DNA of 64,000 nucleotides from Octadecabacter algicola. GTDB lineage: Bacteria > Pseudomonadota > Alphaproteobacteria > Rhodobacterales > Rhodobacteraceae. The translations under genes were made by a program, and so were the position numbers. The stretch's first letter is position 1. Each line of letters opens with the position of its first letter. Location of the stretch: the NCBI RefSeq assembly GCF_021532625.1, contig NZ_JAKGAR010000003.1, positions 620,001-684,000 on the forward strand, written 5' to 3'. The notes under the pieces are model-generated. The model was not told the origin of the DNA. It saw nothing but the letters and a program-made list of their open reading frames with translations, and made no database searches. Shown in pieces: positions 1-7,708 of the stretch.

Positions 1-1044
1 TTGGCAAAGGTCAGCTACCTGCACAGAATCATTATCGGCCTGGATGCAGCCGATGAGACGCAGTACCGACACGCCAAAAAGTTCTTTGAGGGGTTGGGCC
101 AGAACCACATCGTAATTTGGAACGACAGCCCGCGAATGCTTGCGCTGGGCGCGCGATTGGAATCGATGGGGCTGGCCCCGATGGAGCAGGGTAAGGGCAA
201 GAATGTTTGGGCCTCTCTTGGGTATTTGATCGGATGCGCGGACAGCGCTGTAATGGCAATTCATGACTGCGATATTCTCACCTACAACAAAGAGATGTTG
301 GCTCGTTTGGTCTACCCCGTCGCAAACCCTACGTTTCCGTATCAAGTCGCCAAGGGTTACTACCCCCGCATAGGCGGTGGGAACCTTAATGGCCGCGTAA
401 CACGGCTGTTGGTAAGCCCTCTTCTGATTGCTTTGAAACGGGTCGTCGGAGATCGTGACTACATCGATTACTTGCGTAGCTTTCGGTATCCATTGTCAGG
501 CGAATTTGCGATGCGTACTGCGATTTTGCCAGACCTTCGAATGCCGTCCGATTGGGGCTTGGAAATTGGTGTCCTGTCCGAGGCATGGCGCAACCTCGCG
601 CCGAAGGCGGTTTGCCAAGTTGATATCTCGGACGCCTACGATCACAAACACCAATCCCTAAGCCCAGAGGAATCCAGTGCAGGCTTAAATCGAATGTCCA
701 CGGACATCTGCAAAGCGATTTTTCGCAAGCTGGCGTCCGACGGCACCGTTTTTACGGCCAATGTTTTTCGTACGTTGAAAGCGACGTACTACCGCTGTGC
801 CCTTGATCTACTCGAATCCTACTACAACGACGCCAAGATGAACGGGCTGACGATTGACCGCCACGCAGAGGAACAGTCAATCGAGTTGTTTGCAGAAAAC
901 ATTATGAAGGCAGGGCAAATATTCTTGGATAACCCCCATGAAACGCCGTTCATCCCAACGTGGAACCGTGTTCATTCAGCCGACCCGACATTCCTGAGCG
1001 ATATGGCTGCCGCTGCTAAAGCCGACGAAGAAGAATACGTCTAA
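1..1044 (+). CDS. Glucosyl-3-phosphoglycerate synthase-like glycosyltransferase (GT81-type), probably 5'-truncated by the window edge
   Basis: Likely transfers glucose from a nucleotide sugar to 3-phosphoglycerate, the first step of glucosylglycerate (compatible solute) synthesis. Seen: an HDCDIL segment near residue 88 that fits the metal-binding DxD motif, followed by NGRVTRLL (about 129) and YPLSGEFAM (about 163), the block order I associate with GpgS/MpgS-type enzymes. The frame is open at base 1, where the codon is TTG, and family members are usually about 390-400 residues. The 347 residues seen here therefore probably lack an N-terminal Rossmann strand, and the true start is likely upstream. 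The gene converges on the GH13 gene with a 3-bp gap. That neighbour belongs to a subfamily containing glucosylglycerate phosphorylase, which supports the substrate guess. The exact acceptor is inference. Confidence 0.7.
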   Translation: MAKVSYLHRIIIGLDAADETQYRHAKKFFEGLGQNHIVIWNDSPRMLALGARLESMGLAPMEQGKGKNVWASLGYLIGCADSAVMAIHDCDILTYNKEMLARLVYPVANPTFPYQVAKGYYPRIGGGNLNGRVTRLLVSPLLIALKRVVGDRDYIDYLRSFRYPLSGEFAMRTAILPDLRMPSDWGLEIGVLSEAWRNLAPKAVCQVDISDAYDHKHQSLSPEESSAGLNRMSTDICKAIFRKLASDGTVFTANVFRTLKATYYRCALDLLESYYNDAKMNGLTIDRHAEEQSIELFAENIMKAGQIFLDNPHETPFIPTWNRVHSADPTFLSDMAAAAKADEEEYV

Positions 1045-1047
1045 GCT

Positions 1048-2796
1048 TTAGCCGCGATTGGTTATCCAACGACACTGATACGGTGAAAGGGTCACCGCAT
1101 CTTTTTCCATGTCGATAGGTTCGCCACTGATCAGATCCACCCAGTCTTCATCTTCGATCAGGTTCATCGAGAGATGCGAAACATCGACCGTTTCATTGCT
1201 GACGTTATGCAGAGCGAAAATTGATTGGTGACGATCGAGACTCTGACGCCAGACACCAAACACAGCATCAGTCAGCGGCATCGTGAACTGCGTCGCATTG
1301 GGGTGGAAGGCGGGTTGGTTTTTCCGGATGCGCAGCCGATCTGACAAAGCATTCAAGACGCGCGATTGCTCTGTTTGGGGATCATCCAGCAAGCCGTTCA
1401 ATGTTGGATAATCCCAGCGGTGCCTGTTGATCGCACGGTTCATGCCCCGATGTTCGACCTGTGCGTGATCATTCGGTGTCGCCAGCATCGAGTGTATGTA
1501 GAACGCTGGAATGCCTTCGAGTGACATGACGATGGTTTGCGAACATATGAACCGCTCAAAGTGGTAGTCATCTTTGCCTTCAAATGTCTGGCCAGTCGCC
1601 GCGTAATAGGTCGTGTTGATCTCGTAAGGGGCCTCACCACCATCTGGCAGCGCCCGCATAGACACCAAGCCACCAATCTCTTTGATCGTGTCGATCATCT
1701 TGTTTTGCTCGTCCGTAGGCAGAATGCCCTCAACTGGGCGCATCCCGATCCCGTCGTGGCTGGCAGTGAAGTTCAGGTAGGCACAGCCCAATTGCGCGGG
1801 GGGCATGCCGCTAGACCAACGCCGCAGATAATCAGCGGAGCCAGACATCATCGCATGCAGGATCAGCGGCGGCAGTGGGAAGTTATAGATTGCGTGGGCT
1901 TCGTTGCGGTTGCCAAAATAGCTTAGGTTTTCGGCCTTAGGCACATTCGTTTCAGTCAGCAGAATGATCGTTTCCGCAGCATAGTCGCACAGCATTCGGA
2001 TCAATTGCACAACGGCGTGGGTTTGTGGCAAGTGGATAGAAGGCGTGCCCGCTTCTTTCCAAAGAAACGCTACCGCATCTAGCCGGATAATCTGGACACC
2101 GTTTTCAACGTGCAAACGGATGATCCGCAGGAATTCCAACAGAACTTCTGGATTGCGAAAGTCGACATCAATTTGATCATGGCTAAACGTGCACCAAACA
2201 TGACGCGGCCCGTTGACGGTTTCAACTTCCTGCAAAAGTGGGGTCGTACGCGGGCGAACAACATCACTTAAGTCATCTTCAGGGGACGCCTCAAAGAAGA
2301 ACTTGTCGTAGGGCGCTTGACCTTGGCGATAGGCATTGAACCACGTCCCTTGGCTCGACACATGGTTCAGCACAAGATCAGACATCAAATGAAAATCCTC
2401 ACCGATGCGGTTGATGTCCGGCCAATCGCCCAATTGTGGATTCACGGCGCGAAAGTCCGATACAGCAAAGCCATCATCAGACGTATATGGAAAGAATGGC
2501 AAAATATGCACGCCGTTGACCACGCCCTTCATACGGCGCAACAAAAAGTCATACAAAAGATCGAGCGGCTTATGCGTTCCGTCCAGAATTGAATTGCCGT
2601 AGGTGATCAACATCGCATCCTGTTCGGTCCACAGGTTGTTGCTCGGGAGCCGTCCGCGTTTGCGGGGCTTGGTGCCCTCAGGCCAAAACGCCTCGACCAC
2701 TTTGCTGGCCAGAATGTCGGCGTCGATATCAGGATAAATCTGTAGGATAAGAGAGGCCAGCCGGGCGCTGAACGAAGTGGTCTTAGACGTTTGCAT
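1048..2796 (-). CDS. GH13_18 sucrose phosphorylase-like enzyme, candidate glucosylglycerate phosphorylase
   Basis: Cytoplasmic alpha-glucosyl phosphorylase of the GH13 alpha-amylase superfamily, 582 residues. Visible motifs: region I DLVLNHVSSQ (about 140-149), region II IIRLDAVAF with nucleophile Asp about 240, region III LLTETN with acid/base Glu about 282, region IV TASHDGIG with the His-Asp pair about 347-348. No signal peptide. The start at 2796 (MQTSKT) was preferred over an in-frame ATG 90 bp upstream because the extra residues look unlike the family; no strong ribosome site is visible for either. GH13_18 includes sucrose, sucrose-6F-phosphate and glucosylglycerate phosphorylases. The last is favoured because the gene converges on a glucosyl-3-phosphoglycerate synthase-like gene. 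A LacI-type gene lies upstream on the same strand and may control it. Substrate assignment is inference. Confidence 0.8.
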   Translation of the reverse strand: MQTSKTTSFSARLASLILQIYPDIDADILASKVVEAFWPEGTKPRKRGRLPSNNLWTEQDAMLITYGNSILDGTHKPLDLLYDFLLRRMKGVVNGVHILPFFPYTSDDGFAVSDFRAVNPQLGDWPDINRIGEDFHLMSDLVLNHVSSQGTWFNAYRQGQAPYDKFFFEASPEDDLSDVVRPRTTPLLQEVETVNGPRHVWCTFSHDQIDVDFRNPEVLLEFLRIIRLHVENGVQIIRLDAVAFLWKEAGTPSIHLPQTHAVVQLIRMLCDYAAETIILLTETNVPKAENLSYFGNRNEAHAIYNFPLPPLILHAMMSGSADYLRRWSSGMPPAQLGCAYLNFTASHDGIGMRPVEGILPTDEQNKMIDTIKEIGGLVSMRALPDGGEAPYEINTTYYAATGQTFEGKDDYHFERFICSQTIVMSLEGIPAFYIHSMLATPNDHAQVEHRGMNRAINRHRWDYPTLNGLLDDPQTEQSRVLNALSDRLRIRKNQPAFHPNATQFTMPLTDAVFGVWRQSLDRHQSIFALHNVSNETVDVSHLSMNLIEDEDWVDLISGEPIDMEKDAVTLSPYQCRWITNRG

Positions 2797-3024
2797 ACGA
2801 AGTGAAGTTCCGAAGTTGAGTTTTATACGAAGCAATCTGCATGATTTGCGCGGCGATAGGTCGTCAAAAAGAGTTTGTTGTCGCAATAGATGTCATTTTA
2901 GAACTGAGATGCCCAGTCTTTGGGCAGTTGTCGAGCGTCGGTTTTACCCCGCCACAATACAAAAGCGGATCATCCACACCAACGCGGCGCCTCCCGTTCA
3001 TGCACTTTAGGCTTAAGTGTCAGT

Positions 3025-3453
3025 CTACGTGATGGTTTCTACTTCGTGCGTTCTTTCGATCGAAGCTTTGGTCGCTTTTCGGGCGGCGGCTTGTGCTGTA
3101 CGTGCCAGAAGGAATGTTCCGCAGACGCCTGTCATGCTAGGGAAATGCCAACGACCCGTGATCCGTGTTGCTGTGGCGTTGATCTGGCCCTCGTAAACTG
3201 GGTCCTCGCCTTGATCAAAATCGGTGTATGTCTTGGTAAACGATACCGTAGACCCGCTGCGTGTGCCCACGATCACCGCCAAAAGAGTATCCGTTGCCTC
3301 GTCGCGAAACGTATTTGGTTCGACGACCTCGCCGCGAAGCGTTGTCCCCGTCTCGGTCAGGACAGCATCAAATGAAACAGGTGCCCCCAGCGTGATGTTG
3401 TCGTAGTCAAAACGACCCGTCCAACTTCCACTGAGGCTGTCCGACGCTGCCAT
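3025..3453 (-). CDS. Conserved small protein of unknown function, probable beta-barrel
   Basis: A 142-residue protein I do not recognise. No signal peptide or membrane segment is visible. The sequence opens with a GSWTGRFDYD segment and continues with alternating short hydrophobic and polar stretches (residues 8-115), a pattern typical of small antiparallel beta-barrels such as lipocalin- or avidin-like folds. The C-terminal 25 residues are Ala/Lys/Glu rich and probably helical. It starts 3 bp after the stop of the LacI-type regulator on the same strand, so the two are almost certainly co-transcribed. It could be a sensor or binding protein for the same pathway, but nothing in the sequence shows a function. 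Confidence 0.6.
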   Translation of the reverse strand: MAASDSLSGSWTGRFDYDNITLGAPVSFDAVLTETGTTLRGEVVEPNTFRDEATDTLLAVIVGTRSGSTVSFTKTYTDFDQGEDPVYEGQINATATRITGRWHFPSMTGVCGTFLLARTAQAAARKATKASIERTHEVETIT

Positions 3454-3456
3454 TGC

Positions 3457-4488
3457 CTAGATCTTGCGCAAGGTGTCGCCGCGGCTCAGCGTCGGAGACA
3501 GGTCAACGACTTGACCTTCATCACTTGCACCGTCTGCATTGCGTGCGGCAACGATGCGCGCGGCCGTTTGCCCGATCTCAAGGCGGCAGGCATCCATACT
3601 CGCCAGTCGTTTCGGAAGCCCTTCCAGAAGCTCAACGCCATTGAAACCCGCCAGCCCAATCTTGTTGGGAATGTCGATGCCTTGTTCTTGTAAATAAAGC
3701 AAACCACCCGCGCCGATCATGTCGTTCGAGAAATATAGGAAGTCGAGGTCGGGCGTCCGTTTCAGCATCGCTTCCGTCATTTCGCGGCCCTTGGCCAATG
3801 CTGACCCGCCCGAGTAAAATTCCTGATCTGCAATCTCGATACCGTTCTTGGCAAGGGTTTGTGTGAATCCCTCGAACCGTTTACGTGCACGGTGATCCAA
3901 CGGCATCTTAGTGCCCATGAACCCGATGCGTTTGTACCCGGCCTCAACAATGGCTTCGGCCATCATACGGCCAGCGCGACGGTGGGAAATTCCAACAGCT
4001 GTGTCGATTGGTTCACCGTCGGTGTCCATGATCTCGACCACGGGAATACCAGCCTGAAGCAACATCGCGCGCGACGCTTCGGAGTGTTCAAGTCCAGCAA
4101 TGATGACGCCAGATGGTCGCCACGACAGCATCTCGAACAGAACTTTTTCTTCTTTTTCGGGTTGGTAGTCCGTCACACCAACGACTGGCTGAAGGTCCGT
4201 GTCCTCAAGGACCTCACTAATGCCAGATAAGACCTCAGGGAAAACCATGTTTCCAAGGGATGGGATAATGACGGCGACCAAATTCACGCGTTGAGATGCA
4301 AGCGCCCCAGCGATTTTGTTGGGAACATAACCCAACCTGCGCGCCGCCTCGCGAACCTTTTCTCGCGTAACGGCACTAACATCGCCTTTATTTCGCAACA
4401 CGCGGCTGACGGTCATTTCGCTCACACCGGAGGCCTCGGAAACGTCGCGAAGAGTGAGGGGTCTTTTTGATCGGGTCTGCACAGGCAT
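3457..4488 (-). CDS. LacI/GntR-type transcriptional regulator
   Basis: A 343-residue DNA-binding repressor of the LacI family. The N-terminal helix-turn-helix has the typical sequence LRDVSEASGVSEMTVSRVLR (about residues 12-31), then the hinge KIAGALASQR, and a periplasmic-binding-protein-like sensor domain beginning NLVAVIIPSL. The middle is close to gluconate-type (GntR) repressors in layout; the ligand cannot be read. The start at ATG 4488 (MPVQTR) puts the HTH at the usual distance. The longer open frame to 4662 is only antisense translation of tRNA-Arg and was rejected. It is followed 3 bp later by a small unknown gene, then by the GH13 phosphorylase on the same strand, so control of glucosylglycerate or a related sugar is plausible. 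The leader contains GTTAAC near 4515, a possible half-operator centre. Confidence 0.88.
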   Translation of the reverse strand: MPVQTRSKRPLTLRDVSEASGVSEMTVSRVLRNKGDVSAVTREKVREAARRLGYVPNKIAGALASQRVNLVAVIIPSLGNMVFPEVLSGISEVLEDTDLQPVVGVTDYQPEKEEKVLFEMLSWRPSGVIIAGLEHSEASRAMLLQAGIPVVEIMDTDGEPIDTAVGISHRRAGRMMAEAIVEAGYKRIGFMGTKMPLDHRARKRFEGFTQTLAKNGIEIADQEFYSGGSALAKGREMTEAMLKRTPDLDFLYFSNDMIGAGGLLYLQEQGIDIPNKIGLAGFNGVELLEGLPKRLASMDACRLEIGQTAARIVAARNADGASDEGQVVDLSPTLSRGDTLRKI

Positions 4489-4584
4489 CGTCCTATAAAT
4501 ATTCACCTTTAGTGTTAACGCCCTGAACCATGGAAGTCCAAGCCCTTGCGACGTGCGGGTTTTAAAGGCAGACAGTCTTGATGT

Positions 4585-4661
4585 GGTCCCGTGGCTCAAC
4601 TGGATAGAGCAGCCCCCTCCTAAGGGGCAGGTTGCAGGTTCGAATCCTGCCGGGATCGCCA
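4585..4661 (+). tRNA. tRNA-Arg (anticodon CCT), CCA encoded
   Basis: Cloverleaf readable by eye: acceptor GGTCCCG pairs with CGGGATC (one G-T wobble), discriminator G then encoded CCA at 4659-4661. The anticodon stem GCCCC/GGGGC encloses loop CTCCTAA, giving anticodon CCT (Arg, AGG codons). The T-arm has GGTTCGAATCC. It lies at the left border of the accessory island, and tRNA-Arg 3' ends are common integration sites, but no second copy of the 3' end was noticed. Confidence 0.97.
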
Positions 4662-4962
4662 CGATGACTCACACTGTCAGAAAAACCAAATGTGTGCGCA
4701 AAAGAAAGCAATAGCGTGCGCAAAGCTTGTGTAATGCGGCTGTCAGCCGGAAAACTTATTGTTTTATTACAACGCGATACCATGAATTTTCTCTAACAAT
4801 TGGCGGCATTCAGGAACGCAATCTTGACGCTGATTTGACAGCCTGCCTCCGATCACCTTTCTAAAAGGCAGCTAGGTTCCGGAACCTTTCAATCAAATTC
4901 TAAGGCTGGAAAGGCCTGAACCAAATGACGTTGCAGTTTGCAACGCTTGAAAGGATGCCGTC
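4662..4962. other. Intergenic stretch between tRNA-Arg and AAA+ gene
   Basis: No gene is visible in these 301 bases. It contains two copies of GTGCGCAAA (near 4694 and 4713), about 20 bp apart, and an AT-rich stretch near 4745. A promoter for the following gene must lie here, but no clear -35/-10 pair could be assigned. Confidence 0.5.
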
Positions 4963-6057
4963 GTGACGCTCTCCAAAACACCCATACCCTTCTGCTCTCT
5001 AAAATTTGTCGACGAACTCCCGCGTGTTAGAGAAGTTGAAGATCGCCTGAAAGAAACCCTGCGCGAGCTAAGGAACCGGAAGCTGATGGCTGCGGGAAGC
5101 GTTGATCACGGCAATGATCCGGTTCTGTGGCATCAATTGATCAACGACAAAGATCGTACAGTGACCAAGCGCCGTGCGATCCGATTTTTAGAGCGAATGC
5201 AAAGCCTGTCCGGCATGAGCCATTTGCCTGACGCCGCCAAGACACAATTGAACGCATTGCGGGATGGTGTTTCAGTGACCCGCATTCACACCGAACACAA
5301 AGCGGACGAGATCGCTGCCGCCTTGCATGAAGAAATGCCTTGGATGGCGCCTGCTACCGAGGAGGTATGGCATGGTCTCAGGCGATCCGCGCGTGAGGGG
5401 TTACCTGGTTTACGTTTCAATCCGCTGGTGTTGGTTGGCTCGCCAGGCATCGGCAAAAGCTTTTGGGCGCGTCGACTGGCACACCACCTTGCGGTGCCCG
5501 TAACCAAAATCGAGGCGACCGGTGAACCGGCGACATTTTCACTGGTTGGAGCTCAGCGCGGATGGGGCAGCGCCGCACCAGGCAAACTCATGCAAACCGT
5601 GCTTCGGGAACGCCACGCTGGCCCGCTGGTGATCGTCGACGAAGTTGAGAAGACGGGAGACGTCAACGCAGTCAACGGCTCGCGTCATACACTAACTGAT
5701 GCGCTGCTTCCGTTGTTGGAGCGCATGACAGCAGAGGGCTGGGAGTGTCCTTTTTTCCAGATCCGCTTTGATATGTCCTGGGCGAATTGGGTGCTGACGG
5801 CTAACAGCCGGAAGGGTTTGCCGGAGCCGTTGCAAAGCCGTTGCGTGGTTCTCGATTTTCCTAATCTGACACGCACGCAGTTGCGTGAGTTTGCTCTAAC
5901 AGAAGGTCAAAGGCGCGGCCTCCCGGAGCCCAGCCTTTCGGCGTTAGACGCAGTGCTTGATCATGAAGTTTGGGCTGAACATCCCCTAAGCCTGCGCACA
6001 GTGTCCAGAATGTTGGATCGGGCGGAGGCGTTGATTGCGAGGCCGATGCTCCAATAA
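4963..6057 (+). CDS. AAA+ family ATPase (Lon-like ATPase module)
   Basis: A 364-residue AAA+ ATPase. Visible: a charged helical N-terminal region (1-140), Walker A GSPGIGKS at 159-166, Walker B LVIVDE at 222-227, sensor-1 TAN at 279-281, and an arginine-finger candidate SR at 292-293 followed by a short helical lid. The spacing resembles the ATPase module of Lon proteases, but no Ser-Lys protease domain follows, so it probably remodels a partner. The start is GTG at 4963, chosen because AAGGA stands 7 bases upstream. The stop codon abuts the first base of a 113-bp repeat, so the 3' end may have been trimmed when the repeat arrived. Downstream on the same strand is a SWIM-domain gene, which recalls E. 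coli yehL/yehQ and other AAA+/SWIM gene sets of unknown function. Confidence 0.85.
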   Translation: MTLSKTPIPFCSLKFVDELPRVREVEDRLKETLRELRNRKLMAAGSVDHGNDPVLWHQLINDKDRTVTKRRAIRFLERMQSLSGMSHLPDAAKTQLNALRDGVSVTRIHTEHKADEIAAALHEEMPWMAPATEEVWHGLRRSAREGLPGLRFNPLVLVGSPGIGKSFWARRLAHHLAVPVTKIEATGEPATFSLVGAQRGWGSAAPGKLMQTVLRERHAGPLVIVDEVEKTGDVNAVNGSRHTLTDALLPLLERMTAEGWECPFFQIRFDMSWANWVLTANSRKGLPEPLQSRCVVLDFPNLTRTQLREFALTEGQRRGLPEPSLSALDAVLDHEVWAEHPLSLRTVSRMLDRAEALIARPMLQ

Positions 6058-6168
6058 CGGCCCAAACCGGACCTTCGCCTCTCGGTCAAGATGCTGCGGC
6101 TGCAACCCGCATAGCCGACATTCGCCGCGCCTGCGAAATCAATGGGTGGCCCGATGACTGCATCGCGG
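6056..6168. repeat. Direct repeat copy A (113 bp), 3' part of the dispersed intergenic repeat
   Basis: Identical base for base to 10608-10720. It begins AACGGCCCAAACCGGACC and ends at GCATCGCGG. It starts within the stop codon of the AAA+ gene. With copy B it brackets the SWIM/helical-repeat gene pair as a direct repeat. Confidence 0.95.
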
Positions 6169-6376
6169 GACAAAGTGAGCTTTCGTTGCACGGATCATCA
6201 ACGGCTGAAAGGACAGCACTTCGGACGTAGCGAAGAACAATGCGCCACAAATTGATGGTTGAATTGGGACAGACCTAGACGCTCAGATCTTTTTGCGAAG
6301 GAAGACAATTGATTAGGGCAGTGCTATCGATGTCTCAACAAAGATAAAATAAGCCATGGTAATTCTGAGTACTTGA
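6169..6376. other. Leader of the SWIM gene
   Basis: No gene seen. This 208-bp stretch follows repeat copy A and becomes AT-rich before the SWIM gene (6290-6375), where a promoter probably lies. No ribosome site of normal strength precedes the ATG at 6377. Confidence 0.4.
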
Positions 6377-7708
6377 ATGATTGAACAAATTTACAGGTAT
6401 GACCGCGACTCGGAGTTGCGCTCCACCTCACACGGACAGGCGTTAACGCTAGCCAGCGACCAGAACGTTCAAGCGGCGTCGACATTCTTGAAAGCTCGGG
6501 CACTCTTTCCAAACGTGACTGCAAAATCGCTCCGTGCGGTTTCCGAGATCGTAGGATCGAGGTTTTATGTACCACCATCAATGCTGGCCAAGATTCTTCG
6601 CGAAGCGGATCCCGTCGCGACGGTTGGAACGGGCGCGGTTCGGTTCGAGGGGTTCTCGGCCTGTTGCAGCGCGTATATCCGGCTGGATCTGGACAACAGC
6701 GCCCTGGAAACCGAAGCGCGCAGCAAAGGAACGACGAATGTTGATTTCGGCCCGGAATTGAGAGGTGCGCTATCCACGGTCTCGCGCGATACCGAAATGG
6801 AGATCAGCATCGGCTCAAACTCGGTCGAGGTTGTCACCGACGGCACCGCCTATATCGAAAAGAAAGTGCCGCTGCCTTTGCGATGGGTCAAAGGATTTGC
6901 CGAGGTGCAGGTGGCGATGGCCAGAATGAGGCCCGCTTTCAGCCTGCCCAAGATCGGTGCGCAACGGTTTTTACGCGGGCTGCCCCGAGGGAAAAATGAC
7001 CAACGGATCTGGGTTGCCGCGAATGGCCCCATGGTGCGGGTGACTGCCCGCGAGGCGCGTGGGGCCGTTCCATTACCAGGGTGCCACCGGCTGCGTGTTT
7101 TTGAGCCTTTGGTCACGCTGGCTGATAGTCTCGACGTGCAACACAATCCGGCAACCGGCGCGACGAGCTGGGCGTTGAATTTCGGCACCCAACGGCTGTG
7201 GCTTGTTTTGAACGCAGAACCGTGGCGGGGGTTTTCGGGCGACGGCGGATTGCTCAGCCGCATGGCAAGCTCAGTCGACACCGGAATGGCAGCGGTTGCA
7301 GCGCAGTTGAACTGGCAAGACAGTATCGAACCGGCAGCGATTTCCAATACAACTGGCCTTTCGATTGAGTCCGTTGACCTTGCTTTGGCCAAGCTCGCCG
7401 CTGGAGGCCGGTTGGGGTTCGACTTGAAGCAGCAGACCTATTTCCACCGCGACCTTCCGTTTGACATGAGCAAGACTGAAGGTCTGAACCCGCGCCTGAA
7501 GTCGGCAAAGAAATTGGTCGATGCAGGAGCTGTACGTTGGACTGATGACGTGGCCGAAGTGTCGTCAGACGATGTAATCCACAAAGTCGCACCTGATGAA
7601 GCTAGCTGGCGATGCACGTGCCCTTGGTTTGCCAAGAATGGAAACCAACGCGGACCGTGCAAACACATCCTTGCAGCTGAGATGGAATTGGACCGGCAAA
7701 ATGACTGA
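6377..7708 (+). CDS. SWIM zinc-finger family protein
   Basis: A 443-residue cytoplasmic protein with a C-terminal SWIM zinc finger: C413-x-C415-x12-C428-x-H430 (CTCPW...CKH). Such fingers bind DNA or protein and recur in proteins coupled to AAA+ ATPases. The first 400 residues look globular, with a mixed alpha/beta pattern and no enzyme motif that I recognise. The gene overlaps the next by 8 bp (stop TGA at 7706 inside the coding start at 7701), implying translational coupling and a physical partnership. The layout is reminiscent of E. coli YehQ and of SWIM proteins next to DUF6493-type or MoxR/VWA genes. Function unknown. The start at 6377 lacks a good ribosome site; an internal start is possible. 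Confidence 0.8.
   Translation: MIEQIYRYDRDSELRSTSHGQALTLASDQNVQAASTFLKARALFPNVTAKSLRAVSEIVGSRFYVPPSMLAKILREADPVATVGTGAVRFEGFSACCSAYIRLDLDNSALETEARSKGTTNVDFGPELRGALSTVSRDTEMEISIGSNSVEVVTDGTAYIEKKVPLPLRWVKGFAEVQVAMARMRPAFSLPKIGAQRFLRGLPRGKNDQRIWVAANGPMVRVTAREARGAVPLPGCHRLRVFEPLVTLADSLDVQHNPATGATSWALNFGTQRLWLVLNAEPWRGFSGDGGLLSRMASSVDTGMAAVAAQLNWQDSIEPAAISNTTGLSIESVDLALAKLAAGGRLGFDLKQQTYFHRDLPFDMSKTEGLNPRLKSAKKLVDAGAVRWTDDVAEVSSDDVIHKVAPDEASWRCTCPWFAKNGNQRGPCKHILAAEMELDRQND

Noticed and set aside
4489-4662. N-terminal extension of the LacI-type gene (an in-frame ATG at 4662)
   Set aside because: The added residues are antisense translation of tRNA-Arg; the real helix-turn-helix begins after ATG 4488.
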